Shown piece by piece: positions 24,913-33,029 of a stretch of DNA of 64,000 nt. The stretch comes from an uncultured Gemmatimonadota bacterium. GTDB lineage: Bacteria; Gemmatimonadota; Gemmatimonadetes; Gemmatimonadales; Gemmatimonadaceae. Numbering within the stretch: position 1 is the first letter of the stretch; every line of letters begins with the position of its first letter. Made by a program: the position numbers and the translations under genes. The stretch covers positions 146,912-210,911 of the forward strand of contig CADEFN010000008.1 in the NCBI GenBank assembly GCA_902826615.1, read 5' to 3'. The notes under the pieces are model-generated. The model did not search any database, was not told where the DNA came from, and saw nothing but the letters and a program-made list of their open reading frames with translations.

Positions 24913-25518
24913 ATGCCCCAGTCCACTACGCCGATGACTGACACCGATCTCCCTGCTTCACGCCCAGGCCGCACCTTCGATCGCGACCGGATCGTGGCGG
25001 GAGCAGCGTTCGTGGTGTCCCTGAGCGCACTCGCGGTGAGTCTCGTCCAGACTCGTGTCATGATGGCGCAGCGTGACGCGGCCGTGTGGCCGAGGGTGTC
25101 ACTGTATACCTCCGTGCGCAACGAGGAGCTCGTCGTGGGGGCGCGCAATGTCGGTGTGGGCCCGGCTATCGTCAGCTATGCGCAGGCGAAGCTCGATGGC
25201 AAGCCGATGGCCACCTTGATGACCCTCGTCGATTCGGCGCCTGTCCCAGCCAACTGGAACTCCAGCGCCGAGGTGACACGTGGGAACCTGACCGGATCGG
25301 TGGTCGCTGTGGACGAGGAGCGCGAGCTGCTTCACATCAAGGGAGAACTCGCGCGTTATGTGGTGCAGCTCGGATCGCGGGTATCGATCGACGTGTGCTA
25401 CTGCTCTGTGTTTGACAAGTGCTGGTCGATCAAGGCGCATCGTCTCTCGCAGGAGTCGAAGCGCCCGGAGATTGCTGCTGTACCCGCCTGTCGGGAGCCG
25501 AGCGGTCCGTTGTTCTGA
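24913..25518 (+). CDS. Membrane-anchored hypothetical protein
   Basis: 201 residues from ATG 24913 (ATG 24934 is an alternative). One N-terminal membrane segment, IVAGAAFVVSLSALAVSLVQ at about residues 24-43, is followed by a soluble beta-rich domain with ARNVGVGPAIVSYAQAKLDG, a pattern common in proteins that sense or bind at the membrane face, and a cysteine cluster VCYCSVFDKCW near residue 165. No family recognised; the three cysteines could form a disulfide or bind a metal. Confidence 0.7.
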   Translation: MPQSTTPMTDTDLPASRPGRTFDRDRIVAGAAFVVSLSALAVSLVQTRVMMAQRDAAVWPRVSLYTSVRNEELVVGARNVGVGPAIVSYAQAKLDGKPMATLMTLVDSAPVPANWNSSAEVTRGNLTGSVVAVDEERELLHIKGELARYVVQLGSRVSIDVCYCSVFDKCWSIKAHRLSQESKRPEIAAVPACREPSGPLF

Positions 25519-25673
25519 GCGCCATGCTAGCGCGGCTGCACGGAGATCTGCACCGTGGGTGGTTGGCGGTTCAAGGACAGGGACTTCGGTTGCTCTTGTC
25601 GGGTTGTGACGGCTTTGTTTATCAGGCCCGCTGGTGAAGGCAAAAATGTCGAGCCGGTCAGCACGGAGAGTCC

Positions 25674-26387
25674 ATGCCGAACACTTTGCGCGTCTTGCTT
25701 ACCGTCTTCGCGGTGGCGTGCGCCGGATCAACCAGCGAAACAGAACAACTCCTCCCCTTGCTTCAGCGGCGCATTGAGGATCGGAAGGCGGCCGCGAGTG
25801 CTGGGGACTCGGTCGGCTGGCTCCGGGCGGCCGAACTCCATGAAAACGCTATCTGCGTGGATGCCACGGGCGCGAAACGCGCATGCCGCCCCGACTTCGG
25901 AGCGCCCACTCAATGGCGGCAACGCTCGGTGCTCGACAGTGTTGCCATCGCCCGGATTGGGAACTCCGCCGTAATCACCTACCGCCAGACCGACACGGTG
26001 CTGGTCGCGGACAACCTGGCAATTGGTCGCGCGCGCTATGTGGAAACCTATCAGCTCGAAGCGGGTCGGTGGCGACTGATTGCGCTGACAGAGGCGACGA
26101 TCCCGGAGCCACGTGTGGCGGTCTCGGTGCCGGGCTCGGTGCTGCGCCCATATGTCGGCACGTACGGAAGCGCTGCGTATGAGCTGCGCGTCACCATGCG
26201 CGACGGGCTGCTGCACCTGGCGGGGCCGGGCGAAGCGCCTGCGGCGCTGCACGCACTATCTTCCGCGCAGTTCTTTGCGACGGGGGACGTCGGAACCTAT
26301 GAGTTCCGGAGGGCAGATGGGGCGAACCCCGACGAGTTGCGCTACCACCATCAGAGCCACACGTATCGGTTTCCGCGTCGTCGATAG
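25674..26387 (+). CDS. Probable lipoprotein with NTF2-like domain
   Basis: 237 residues from ATG 25674. The N-terminus has a short signal sequence (LRVLLTVFAVACAGS) with a possible lipobox cysteine at residue 17. Residues 25-140 look like an NTF2/SnoaL-type domain used for small-molecule binding or lyase scaffolds (RIGNSAVITYRQTDTV, RYVETYQLEAGRWRLIAL). The C-terminal 90 residues (PYVGTYGSAAYELRVTMRDGLLHL) resemble the small beta domain often found after beta-lactamase-like esterases. Function unknown. The preceding intergenic part (25519-25673) has only a short 37-codon frame at 25524-25637 that I do not regard as a gene. Confidence 0.7.
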   Translation: MPNTLRVLLTVFAVACAGSTSETEQLLPLLQRRIEDRKAAASAGDSVGWLRAAELHENAICVDATGAKRACRPDFGAPTQWRQRSVLDSVAIARIGNSAVITYRQTDTVLVADNLAIGRARYVETYQLEAGRWRLIALTEATIPEPRVAVSVPGSVLRPYVGTYGSAAYELRVTMRDGLLHLAGPGEAPAALHALSSAQFFATGDVGTYEFRRADGANPDELRYHHQSHTYRFPRRR

Positions 26388-26552
26388 GTGGGGCTTGCCG
26401 ATGAGCGATAGCTTCTGACCGCGACAATGCGGCGGCCCGGGCCCCGTGACAGATGCGCAGTAGTGAGCCTGCGCGTGAGACTGGGGCGTCGAGGATAGGC
26501 AACAGATGCGTGGTAAATCGGGAGTAAACACGGCGTGAACGGAGAGTACCGG

Positions 26553-27029
26553 ATGGCATACCTTCGTTGGGCGGCGTGTGGCACGGCGGCGGCTGCGCTG
26601 CTGCATGTGGCGATCATGCTCGGCGGCGCGGAGTGGTACCGCTTCTTTGGCGCCGGAGAAGGGATGGCGCGCCTCGCCCGCAGCGGGAGTGTGTACCCGA
26701 CCGTCGTAACCAGCGGCATCGCGTGTGCGCTCGCCCTCGCGGCCGTTTACGGTTTGTCGGGAGCCGCGGTCATCCGACCGCTGCCACTGCTGCGGCCGAT
26801 GCTGGTGTCGGTCGCCGTGGTCTTCCTTGCCCGCGCCTTGCTGGGGATTCCGGCCGTCTTCCTGGGTTCCGGCCCCTACATGGCGGAGCTGCGGGGCCGC
26901 TTGCCCTTCATGGCCGTTACCTCGCTCGTGTGTCTCGCGCTGGGGCTAGGCTACGCAGCCGGCGCGGTCCACGTCGCGAACCGGACGCCGCCAGCGTCCG
27001 CGACTGAGGACCAACGCCGCCCGGGATAA
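26553..27029 (+). CDS. Four-helix membrane protein of unknown function
   Basis: 158 residues from ATG 26553, chosen over GTG 26535 because GGAGAG at 26541-26546 is ideally spaced. Four membrane segments, with a short loop LGGAEWYRFFGAGEGMARLA after the first and PYMAELRGRLPF before the last. This shape is shared by small DoxX-unrelated '4TM' proteins of unknown role. The next 262 bases (27030-27291) contain no supported gene, only a CGTTAGG motif at 27074 and a weak 31-codon frame at 27171. Confidence 0.72.
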   Translation: MAYLRWAACGTAAAALLHVAIMLGGAEWYRFFGAGEGMARLARSGSVYPTVVTSGIACALALAAVYGLSGAAVIRPLPLLRPMLVSVAVVFLARALLGIPAVFLGSGPYMAELRGRLPFMAVTSLVCLALGLGYAAGAVHVANRTPPASATEDQRRPG

Positions 27030-27291
27030 TCGACGCCTGGCTCGCGGCGCGGTGCGGGCACCCATGACAGAGTCGTTAGGCATGCGCGGTCGGCATGACC
27101 ACCGCGCAGGTGGAAGGCCCCGCTTGCGCCGCGCACGCGGGCTTCGCATACTAAGGAAGGCCTGACGCCCATGCCTCCTCCCTCCAATTCGGGAAGTACT
27201 TCACGTACGGGGCCAGTTCTCTCGTGTCCACCACTTGAGCTGAATCACATTTTGGAGGGATTGTGACGCAGGCTCAGGTCTGGAGACCGAG

Positions 27292-27996
27292 ATGGCACTG
27301 TCGCAACCGATTTACTTTCTGAAACGACGCGCGCGGCGTATGTCCCGCGCCGAGGGGATTCCCCTCCACGAGGCGTTGGACCGCGTGGCGCGCGAGGAAG
27401 GCTTTCGCCATTGGGGGATGTTGGCCGCTCAACTCCCTTCGCTCAACACTCAACCTTCGCTGTTGCGCCAGCTCTCACTGGGCGACCTGCTTCTGCTCGG
27501 CGGTCGACCTGGGCAGGGCAAAACCGTGGCAAGTTTTCGTCTGGCAATCGAGGCGTTGCGGCAAGGTCGCGACGTCGTTGTTTTTACGCTCGAGTACACG
27601 CAGGAAGAAGTCCGGCGCCATCTGCGGACGCTTGGAGCTGACCTCACGCGTTTTGCAGGACAGCTGCGGATTGACACATCGGATGAGATCTGTGCGCCAT
27701 ACGTTGCTCAGGCACTCGCCTCCGCGCGTCCGGGCACCGTGGTGGTGATCGACTATCTGCAGCTGCTTGATCAGCGGCGGGAAAGTCCGCCACTGGCCGA
27801 GCAGATCGCTGCGCTTCGAGCCGTGGCCCGTGACCGCGAGCTGATCATCGGATGTCTCGCTCAGGTGGACAGGGCGTTTGAAGCGACCGGTCGGCGGGTC
27901 CCGAGCCTCCAGGATGTGCGCCTGCCGAATCCCGTGGATCTGAGCCTGTTCACGAAGGTGTGCTTTGTTCATGATCAGCGGGTGACGTTCCAATAG
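27292..27996 (+). CDS. RecA/DnaB-fold ATPase
   Basis: 234 residues from ATG 27292 with GGAGA five bases upstream. Residues 1-60 are a basic helical segment (YFLKRRARRMSRAEGIPLHEALDRVA). Residues 60-234 form a RecA-type core: Walker A GGRPGQGKT (about 72-80), EYTQEEVRRHL after it, and Walker B VVVIDYLQLLDQR (about 151-163) followed by a Gln/Asp motif CLAQVDR. This is the C-terminal domain arrangement of replicative DnaB helicases, but the protein lacks the DnaB N-terminal domain and is half its length. It may be a stand-alone DNA-dependent ATPase of mobile or repair origin; its role is unclear. Confidence 0.82.
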   Translation: MALSQPIYFLKRRARRMSRAEGIPLHEALDRVAREEGFRHWGMLAAQLPSLNTQPSLLRQLSLGDLLLLGGRPGQGKTVASFRLAIEALRQGRDVVVFTLEYTQEEVRRHLRTLGADLTRFAGQLRIDTSDEICAPYVAQALASARPGTVVVIDYLQLLDQRRESPPLAEQIAALRAVARDRELIIGCLAQVDRAFEATGRRVPSLQDVRLPNPVDLSLFTKVCFVHDQRVTFQ

Positions 27997-27998
27997 CA

Positions 27999-28020
27999 GG
28001 TCGGGCCCGGGAGTCCGACC
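27999..28020 (+). terminator. Hairpin after the DnaB-like gene
   Basis: GGTCGG (27999-28004) pairs with CCGACC (28015-28020) around a 10-base loop. There is no T-run, so it is a weak terminator candidate. Confidence 0.35.
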
Positions 28021-28174
28021 GGACGATCGTGAGTTCGGTTCGGACTTCGCCCCGTCGTCGCGACGAGTTTGAGCACCGCCCCCCCTCGAGGGAGCTGCCG
28101 GACTCCCCGACCCGGCGTGGCGCAGCTCGTCACGCGGCTGTGGCTACTGTGTGCTCGCCCTTGCATTGTTCCGC

Positions 28175-28942
28175 ATGAACCTCGCGACCATCAAGCGCCC
28201 GAGCTGGCGCCGCCTCGCGTCGCTGACCATCGCGTCGTGCGGCGCCCTCGCAAGCGGCGACGCGCAACTGCCCGAGCGCTTCACGAACCTCCAGGTGCTC
28301 CCGCCCGGAATTGCTTCGGATAGTTTGCTTTCTGTCATGGGAGGCTTCACTCGGGCGCTTGGGGTACCCTGTCGCCATTGCCACGTGGCCCGCAATGGAG
28401 GACGCCCCGCAGCAGACGAGTTCGCGGCGGATGGTGTCGAAGCCAAGCGGGTCGCACGCGCCATGCTGCGAATGGTCGATGCGATCAACCGTGAACATCT
28501 CCCAGCCACCGGGCGACTCCCAGTGAACATGGCTCAGGTCACGTGCGCGACGTGCCACCGCGGTATTCGGCGGCCGGTCGCGTTGGAAGATGAGCTGTGG
28601 GCGGCATACGTGCGAAGCGGTTTGGACTCCACCGTGGCGCTGTATCGGGCGCTGCGCACGCAACACTACGGCACCGGGGCCTACGACTTTTCGGAGCTCC
28701 CGCTTCCAACCCTCGCGGACCGTCTGGCTACGCAGCCCGTCGGGCAGGCCGACGCGCTGGTCCTGATGCGGCTGAACCTGGAGTACCATCCTGACTCCTG
28801 GTTCACCTACCAGCAGCTCGGCCAGTTGCAGGCGTCCATGGGAGATACGGCGGCGGCCATTGTGTCGGTCGAGCGGGGACTTGCCCTGAACCCGCAGCGC
28901 CCCTTCCTGCGCGAGCTGCTGACGCGACTGCTCAAGCGTTAG
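28175..28942 (+). CDS. Diheme c-type cytochrome (photosynthetic reaction-centre cytochrome-like family)
   Basis: 255 residues from ATG 28175, with a signal sequence (WRRLASLTIASCGALASGDAQ). Two heme-binding motifs are visible, CRHCH (near residue 70) and CATCH (near residue 129), with the flanking pattern NLQVLPPGI ... GVPCRHCH ... ARAMLRMVDAINRE seen in reaction-centre-type c cytochromes that also occur in non-phototrophs. A C-terminal TPR-like segment (YQQLGQLQASMGDTAAAIVSVERGL) follows. It should be a periplasmic electron carrier. Its stop codon overlaps the stop codon of the convergent deaminase gene inside a CGTTAGG motif. Confidence 0.85.
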   Translation: MNLATIKRPSWRRLASLTIASCGALASGDAQLPERFTNLQVLPPGIASDSLLSVMGGFTRALGVPCRHCHVARNGGRPAADEFAADGVEAKRVARAMLRMVDAINREHLPATGRLPVNMAQVTCATCHRGIRRPVALEDELWAAYVRSGLDSTVALYRALRTQHYGTGAYDFSELPLPTLADRLATQPVGQADALVLMRLNLEYHPDSWFTYQQLGQLQASMGDTAAAIVSVERGLALNPQRPFLRELLTRLLKR

Positions 28943-29952
28943 GCGTGGGTCTTCAGCTTCACAAGATCGACGCCGGCCTGTTTCAGCATCCCGGTCGCGG
29001 TATCGCTCAAGGGGTACGCCTCACTGAACACTACCCGCCGGATCCCGGCGTTGATGATCATCTTGCTGCACATCAGGCAGGGCGAATAGGTCGTGTACAG
29101 CGTGGCGTCCCGGATGGCGATGCCATGGTACGAGGCCTGGACAATCGCATTTTCCTCGGCGTGTGAACAGAGACACTCCTCGAGGTTCTTCCCGCTCTCC
29201 CCAAACGAATTGCAGCGCGGACAGCCGCCCTCATTGCAGTTCTTCACCCCACGCGGCGTGCCATTGTACCCGGTGCTGATGATCCGGCGGTCGGAGACGA
29301 TCACCGCGGCAACCTGGCGCTTCATGCAGTTGGAGCGAGTGGCCACGGTGCGCGCGATGTCCATGAAGTACTGGTCCCACGACGGCCGCGCGGAGGCCAC
29401 TTGCAGCATCTGCAGGGTCGCGGTCAGCCGCGCAGTGAACTCATCCAGTGTGCCGTCGTTGTCGATCACGCGGTCCGCGAGGCGCTCGGTCTCCAGCAGC
29501 TGCTGCGCCGCGGCATTGCTGCTGGCAAATTCGCGTTCCTCCTGCTGGATGAAGGCCTCCAGGGTGGCACCATCCCCCTCGCGCTGGCGCGCGAGCGAGC
29601 GGGCAAAACGCGCCTCGAGGGGTGCAAAGACGTGGAAGAGCGAGAACGACGCGGAGCCCGCCTCCTTCAACGCCCGCACTTCGGCGGGATGCCGGATGCT
29701 GTCCACTGCGTAGTTCCGGTCGGGCAACATCCGGGCGACCGTCAGTTGCGCGAGCGCCCCGGGGCCGTGTCGCTCACGCAGTTCGTTCCCCAGAGCAATG
29801 AGGTTCTCGCGCACGGCTGACAGGCCGCGCTGCCTGGCCTCCTCGCGAATCACATCAGACAGGGAGACGCTGGTGAATCCGCGCGCCGCGAGCACTTCGG
29901 CGGCGGTCGTCTTGCCGGAGGCATTCCGCCCGGTAAGTCCGATGATGATCAT
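28939..29952 (-). CDS. P-loop kinase-like / deoxycytidylate deaminase fusion
   Basis: 337 residues from ATG 29952. Residues 1-190 are a nucleotide-kinase-like domain beginning MIIIGLTGRNASGKTTAAEVL, with the P-loop GRNASGKTT, similar to dephospho-CoA or adenylate kinases. Residues 195-335 are a zinc deaminase of the dCMP type: RSNCMKRQVAAVIV, the catalytic SHAEENAI (zinc His and proton-shuttle Glu) and the zinc PCLMCSKMIINAG, plus an inserted cysteine-rich loop CNEGGCPRCNSFG. dCMP deaminase makes dUMP for thymidylate synthesis. The same kinase-deaminase arrangement is known from fungal Dcd1 and from the anti-phage AvcD proteins, the latter being about 200 residues longer. A housekeeping role is more likely. 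Confidence 0.88.
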   Translation of the reverse strand: MIIIGLTGRNASGKTTAAEVLAARGFTSVSLSDVIREEARQRGLSAVRENLIALGNELRERHGPGALAQLTVARMLPDRNYAVDSIRHPAEVRALKEAGSASFSLFHVFAPLEARFARSLARQREGDGATLEAFIQQEEREFASSNAAAQQLLETERLADRVIDNDGTLDEFTARLTATLQMLQVASARPSWDQYFMDIARTVATRSNCMKRQVAAVIVSDRRIISTGYNGTPRGVKNCNEGGCPRCNSFGESGKNLEECLCSHAEENAIVQASYHGIAIRDATLYTTYSPCLMCSKMIINAGIRRVVFSEAYPLSDTATGMLKQAGVDLVKLKTHA

Positions 29953-30190
29953 GGTGGGGTGGTGCGTGAAGGCAGGAGAACGGTACGGGCGAAAGCTGGG
30001 TGCCTCGCGTGCTGCCGTCCAGTCGCGCGCTTCCCGTCGATCGAAAGGTGTCGACCGTCCAGGGCTTTGGCTGGCGTGCCCAATGCTCACGCCGCGCGCC
30101 GCTCCCGGCAACCCACGCCGCAGGTGTCCGATGCGTTCGGTCGCTTTGGCTCGTTAGACGTTCTCGCTCGAGCTGACGGGCTGCGGCGCG

Positions 30191-31975
30191 CTACCTGACC
30201 TCGAACGACGTTTGAGCCTTCACGACATACTGCCCGCCGCCATCGAAGGCCCGCAGCTCGTAACGACCTGGCTTCAACGGACGGCCGAACTCCAACACCC
30301 CCTTGGTCCGGCCGTCGAGGTAGTACCACTCGCCGTACTTTGTGGGCGGGGCGCCAGGCTCGGCGATCGCCAGCCAGTCCCGCTTCTCGGCTGACATGCC
30401 CGTGTAGTAGACCTCGACGGGCTGTCCGGCCGGATAGACCGACTTGAGCATCCGCATGGCCGGCCCATTGGACGAGGCGATGGCCGTTGCTGCTTCGTGG
30501 AGGCGTTTGGTGAATGCCGTCGCCACACTCGCTCGTGTCTCGGTGGACGAAGGAGTCGACGCAACCCCAGGCAGAACGGCCGCCAGGTCAAACGGGGTAT
30601 TCGCACCCAGGACGTCGCGACGGAGCTTCTGCCAGTCGAGCCCGTACAGGGTGAAACCGTTGGCCCACGGGTAGCGTGTGGTGGCAGGCAAACCACCACC
30701 GGGGCCTCTATCCGAGAGTCCGTACAACGAGAGGAGCTGTACCTGCGTGCGCGGCAGGCGGCGATCGTAGTAGTCGGGGTTCTGCTCGATGAGCCCAAAG
30801 GAGCACGCGGCATCGCCAGTGACGGCCACGTCCGGTGGCTCCGTGCCACGGCGAATCAGGCACGCCGGGCGCGCGGCGTCGGCGGGGGTGAGGGAGGCGA
30901 GTTTCGCCTGGGCTTCGCTCCTGCGCCGTGTGACCACGTTGAACGGATGCGCCGCGTTTGACTCGACGTCCCACTTGGCTCGCAGGTCCTTGGTGCTCGC
31001 CTGAACTTCTGCCTCCCGGTTGGCGCGCACCTTCGCCTGCTGCTCCGGTGTTCGGGCAGCCTGGCGCTCGATGCGCAGCTTGATGATCCGCTCCTCTTCG
31101 GCGCGCGCGGCCGGCCCGAAGAACGCGTCGTACTGTTGCTTGGCCTCCCCCCTCACCAACTGCAACCGCGCGAGTTCACGATCCAGCTCGCTCACCTGCC
31201 AGCGGATTACGCGGCCCAACGGCATGGCCCGGAACAGCGGGCGGTTGTTGAGCGGGACCACCAGCGTCAGGGTGGCGTCGTGGTACTTGCCGGGATCCGC
31301 TGCTCCAAAGACTGGAAAGCCCTGGAAGAGGAAGGTGATCCTGGCATCCGAGTAGAACTCGCCCTCGGCATCGGAGGCACTGAACTCGCCCACGTCCGGT
31401 GCACTGGGAAGCTTGTTGAAGGTGAAGGACAGGGGCGCCATCTCACCGTTGCGCACGGGTCCGTTCGGGGTGCTGCGCGACAAGTCTCGGGTGGTCCAAT
31501 TCCACAATCGGAAGCTCGACTGCAGCGCGAACCCTTGGGAAATGATGTCGTCCGAGCCCGCGGTCCTCACCCAGGGGCAAAACCCAACCGGCGGGTTGAG
31601 CACCGCCGCGGCCCTGAGGCCGGCAATCACCTTTTCGAGCTGGGCTTGGACGGCCGCCCGCTCGACGGGAGTCACCCGAGCACCTCCGCCAGGTTTGTCT
31701 CCCCATGTGGTCGGGAGCCAACGGCACTCACCGTTCCAGGGGAACTCCTTCTTCGACCATTCGTTCCGCGTGTCCGACCGGTTGTCATGCGGTGAAATGA
31801 GAACAGCAGGGGTCCCGGCAGGGGGCAAAGGGACGAGCTCGCCTGGGTTGGCCAGGACGACGGGGGGGCGCGAGCCCTGACCAGCTGCTTCGTGCCAGGC
31901 CGTCGTGGCCACCGCGCCAGTCGTTGCGCACACCAGGACACCGAGTCGGCAGATCGCCTGAGCTGCAGTCTTCAT
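30191..31975 (-). CDS. Large secreted protein of unknown function with C-terminal beta-sandwich
   Basis: 594 residues from ATG 31975, with a signal peptide (AAQAICRLGVLVCATTGAVA). The middle, about residues 240-320, is a charged helical stretch (ELDRELARLQLVRGEAKQQYDAFFG; EEERIIKLRIERQAART), probably a coiled coil. The C-terminal 90 residues (YPAGQPVEVYYTGMSAEKRDW ... GEWYYLDGRTKGVLEF ... GRYELRAFDGGGQY) match a small Ig-like sandwich that is often appended to secreted enzymes and caspase-like proteins. No catalytic motif was recognised. The 238-base region between it and the deaminase gene (29953-30190) has no other gene. Confidence 0.72.
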   Translation of the reverse strand: MKTAAQAICRLGVLVCATTGAVATTAWHEAAGQGSRPPVVLANPGELVPLPPAGTPAVLISPHDNRSDTRNEWSKKEFPWNGECRWLPTTWGDKPGGGARVTPVERAAVQAQLEKVIAGLRAAAVLNPPVGFCPWVRTAGSDDIISQGFALQSSFRLWNWTTRDLSRSTPNGPVRNGEMAPLSFTFNKLPSAPDVGEFSASDAEGEFYSDARITFLFQGFPVFGAADPGKYHDATLTLVVPLNNRPLFRAMPLGRVIRWQVSELDRELARLQLVRGEAKQQYDAFFGPAARAEEERIIKLRIERQAARTPEQQAKVRANREAEVQASTKDLRAKWDVESNAAHPFNVVTRRRSEAQAKLASLTPADAARPACLIRRGTEPPDVAVTGDAACSFGLIEQNPDYYDRRLPRTQVQLLSLYGLSDRGPGGGLPATTRYPWANGFTLYGLDWQKLRRDVLGANTPFDLAAVLPGVASTPSSTETRASVATAFTKRLHEAATAIASSNGPAMRMLKSVYPAGQPVEVYYTGMSAEKRDWLAIAEPGAPPTKYGEWYYLDGRTKGVLEFGRPLKPGRYELRAFDGGGQYVVKAQTSFEVR

Positions 31976-32071
31976 TTGAACCTCGCTTTGCTCCTCTTGA
32001 ACGCTACGTGCGAATGCCTGCGCCGGCCAGCTGCCACGGGCGCGGAAGTCCGATCGTGGAACTGGGCGCTG

Positions 32072-32941
32072 CTAGGCCTGGCTGCGGAGTTGCGACTCGC
32101 TTGCGAGCCATGCCTGGTGACGCTCCAGTACACCCGGCCACAGCGACGGAATCGCAGGGTCGATGATGCCGAACGCTTCGCGGAGCACCCTCGCATAGTC
32201 CGACAGATCAGTGATGGTGCGTCGCGTAGTGCTGCCGGGAGTTACATGCGAGTACACGGCTCCCCGTAACGTCACGATGCCGCCTGGCACAAAACGCTGA
32301 CAGACCGTGCTCTTCACGAAGCCGGACTCAGGCGAGGTCTGTAGCTCATCACACTTGAGCGAGAAGTCAGCGAGGCTGCGAGGGGTCGTGGTGAAGTCGA
32401 ACGAGGACACGCTGCTCAATTCATGCGGTCGCACACGCCACATCTCTTCGCTGTCCACAGTCGCGGATGACAGGAGCTCCACCCGGGTGAGGAAGCCCCC
32501 TTGTCGATACTCGCCCGGCTGTAACGGGATGGGTTCGAGGAATCCGTCACCAAGTCCCACGTCGGCAATCCAGCGATCTTTTCCCAGTGTCACGAGCAGG
32601 ACGCAATGATTTCCCTGCACAGATTCACCACGTGCTTCACGCCCGACGGCTCCCCGAACGTAAGCCACATCGAAGCCAAGAGTCGCAAGTACACGGCCCA
32701 GTAAGCCATTCATCTCGTAGCACCAGCCGCCGCGCTGCTCCACCACCAGGCGACGAAAGGCATCGTCTGGTTCGAGTGTGAGACGACGGCCGAAGTGGAT
32801 GTCGAGATTCTCGTAGGGGATGGCGAGCAGATGCGCGCGATGGACGCCGACGAGCGTGGTGAGGTCGGGCCGAGCGGGTGCGGCAAAGCCGATGCGCGAG
32901 AAGTAGTGCGCGAGCTCGGCGGGAGTGAGGCGAGGGATCAC
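32072..32941 (-). CDS. nat: Arylamine N-acetyltransferase
   Basis: 289 residues from ATG 32941. The NAT catalytic triad is present: Cys74 in RGGWCYEMNGL, His112 in GNHCVLL and Asp127 in WIADVGLGDG, at the spacing expected for the family. The N-terminal YFSRIGFAAPARPDLTTL and HRAHLLAIPYENLDIHFGR blocks are also typical. The enzyme moves an acetyl group from acetyl-CoA to arylamines or arylhydrazines in the cytoplasm. It is divergently transcribed from the amidohydrolase gene starting at 33030. Confidence 0.95.
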   Translation of the reverse strand: MIPRLTPAELAHYFSRIGFAAPARPDLTTLVGVHRAHLLAIPYENLDIHFGRRLTLEPDDAFRRLVVEQRGGWCYEMNGLLGRVLATLGFDVAYVRGAVGREARGESVQGNHCVLLVTLGKDRWIADVGLGDGFLEPIPLQPGEYRQGGFLTRVELLSSATVDSEEMWRVRPHELSSVSSFDFTTTPRSLADFSLKCDELQTSPESGFVKSTVCQRFVPGGIVTLRGAVYSHVTPGSTTRRTITDLSDYARVLREAFGIIDPAIPSLWPGVLERHQAWLASESQLRSQA

Positions 32942-33029
32942 GCACCTATCATGGGCGCGGAGTCGTCAGGGTGAAAGGGTTTCGAGGCCAGTACTTGACG
33001 CACCTCTCCCCGGCGGTAGCCTAACCACC

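Noticed and set aside
25524-25637. 37-codon plus-strand frame between two hypothetical genes
   Set aside because: No ribosome binding site, no membrane helix or conserved feature; probably chance.
27171-27266. 31-codon frame before the DnaB-like gene
   Set aside because: Pro/Ser-rich with no features; the real gene has its own ribosome binding site at 27282-27286.
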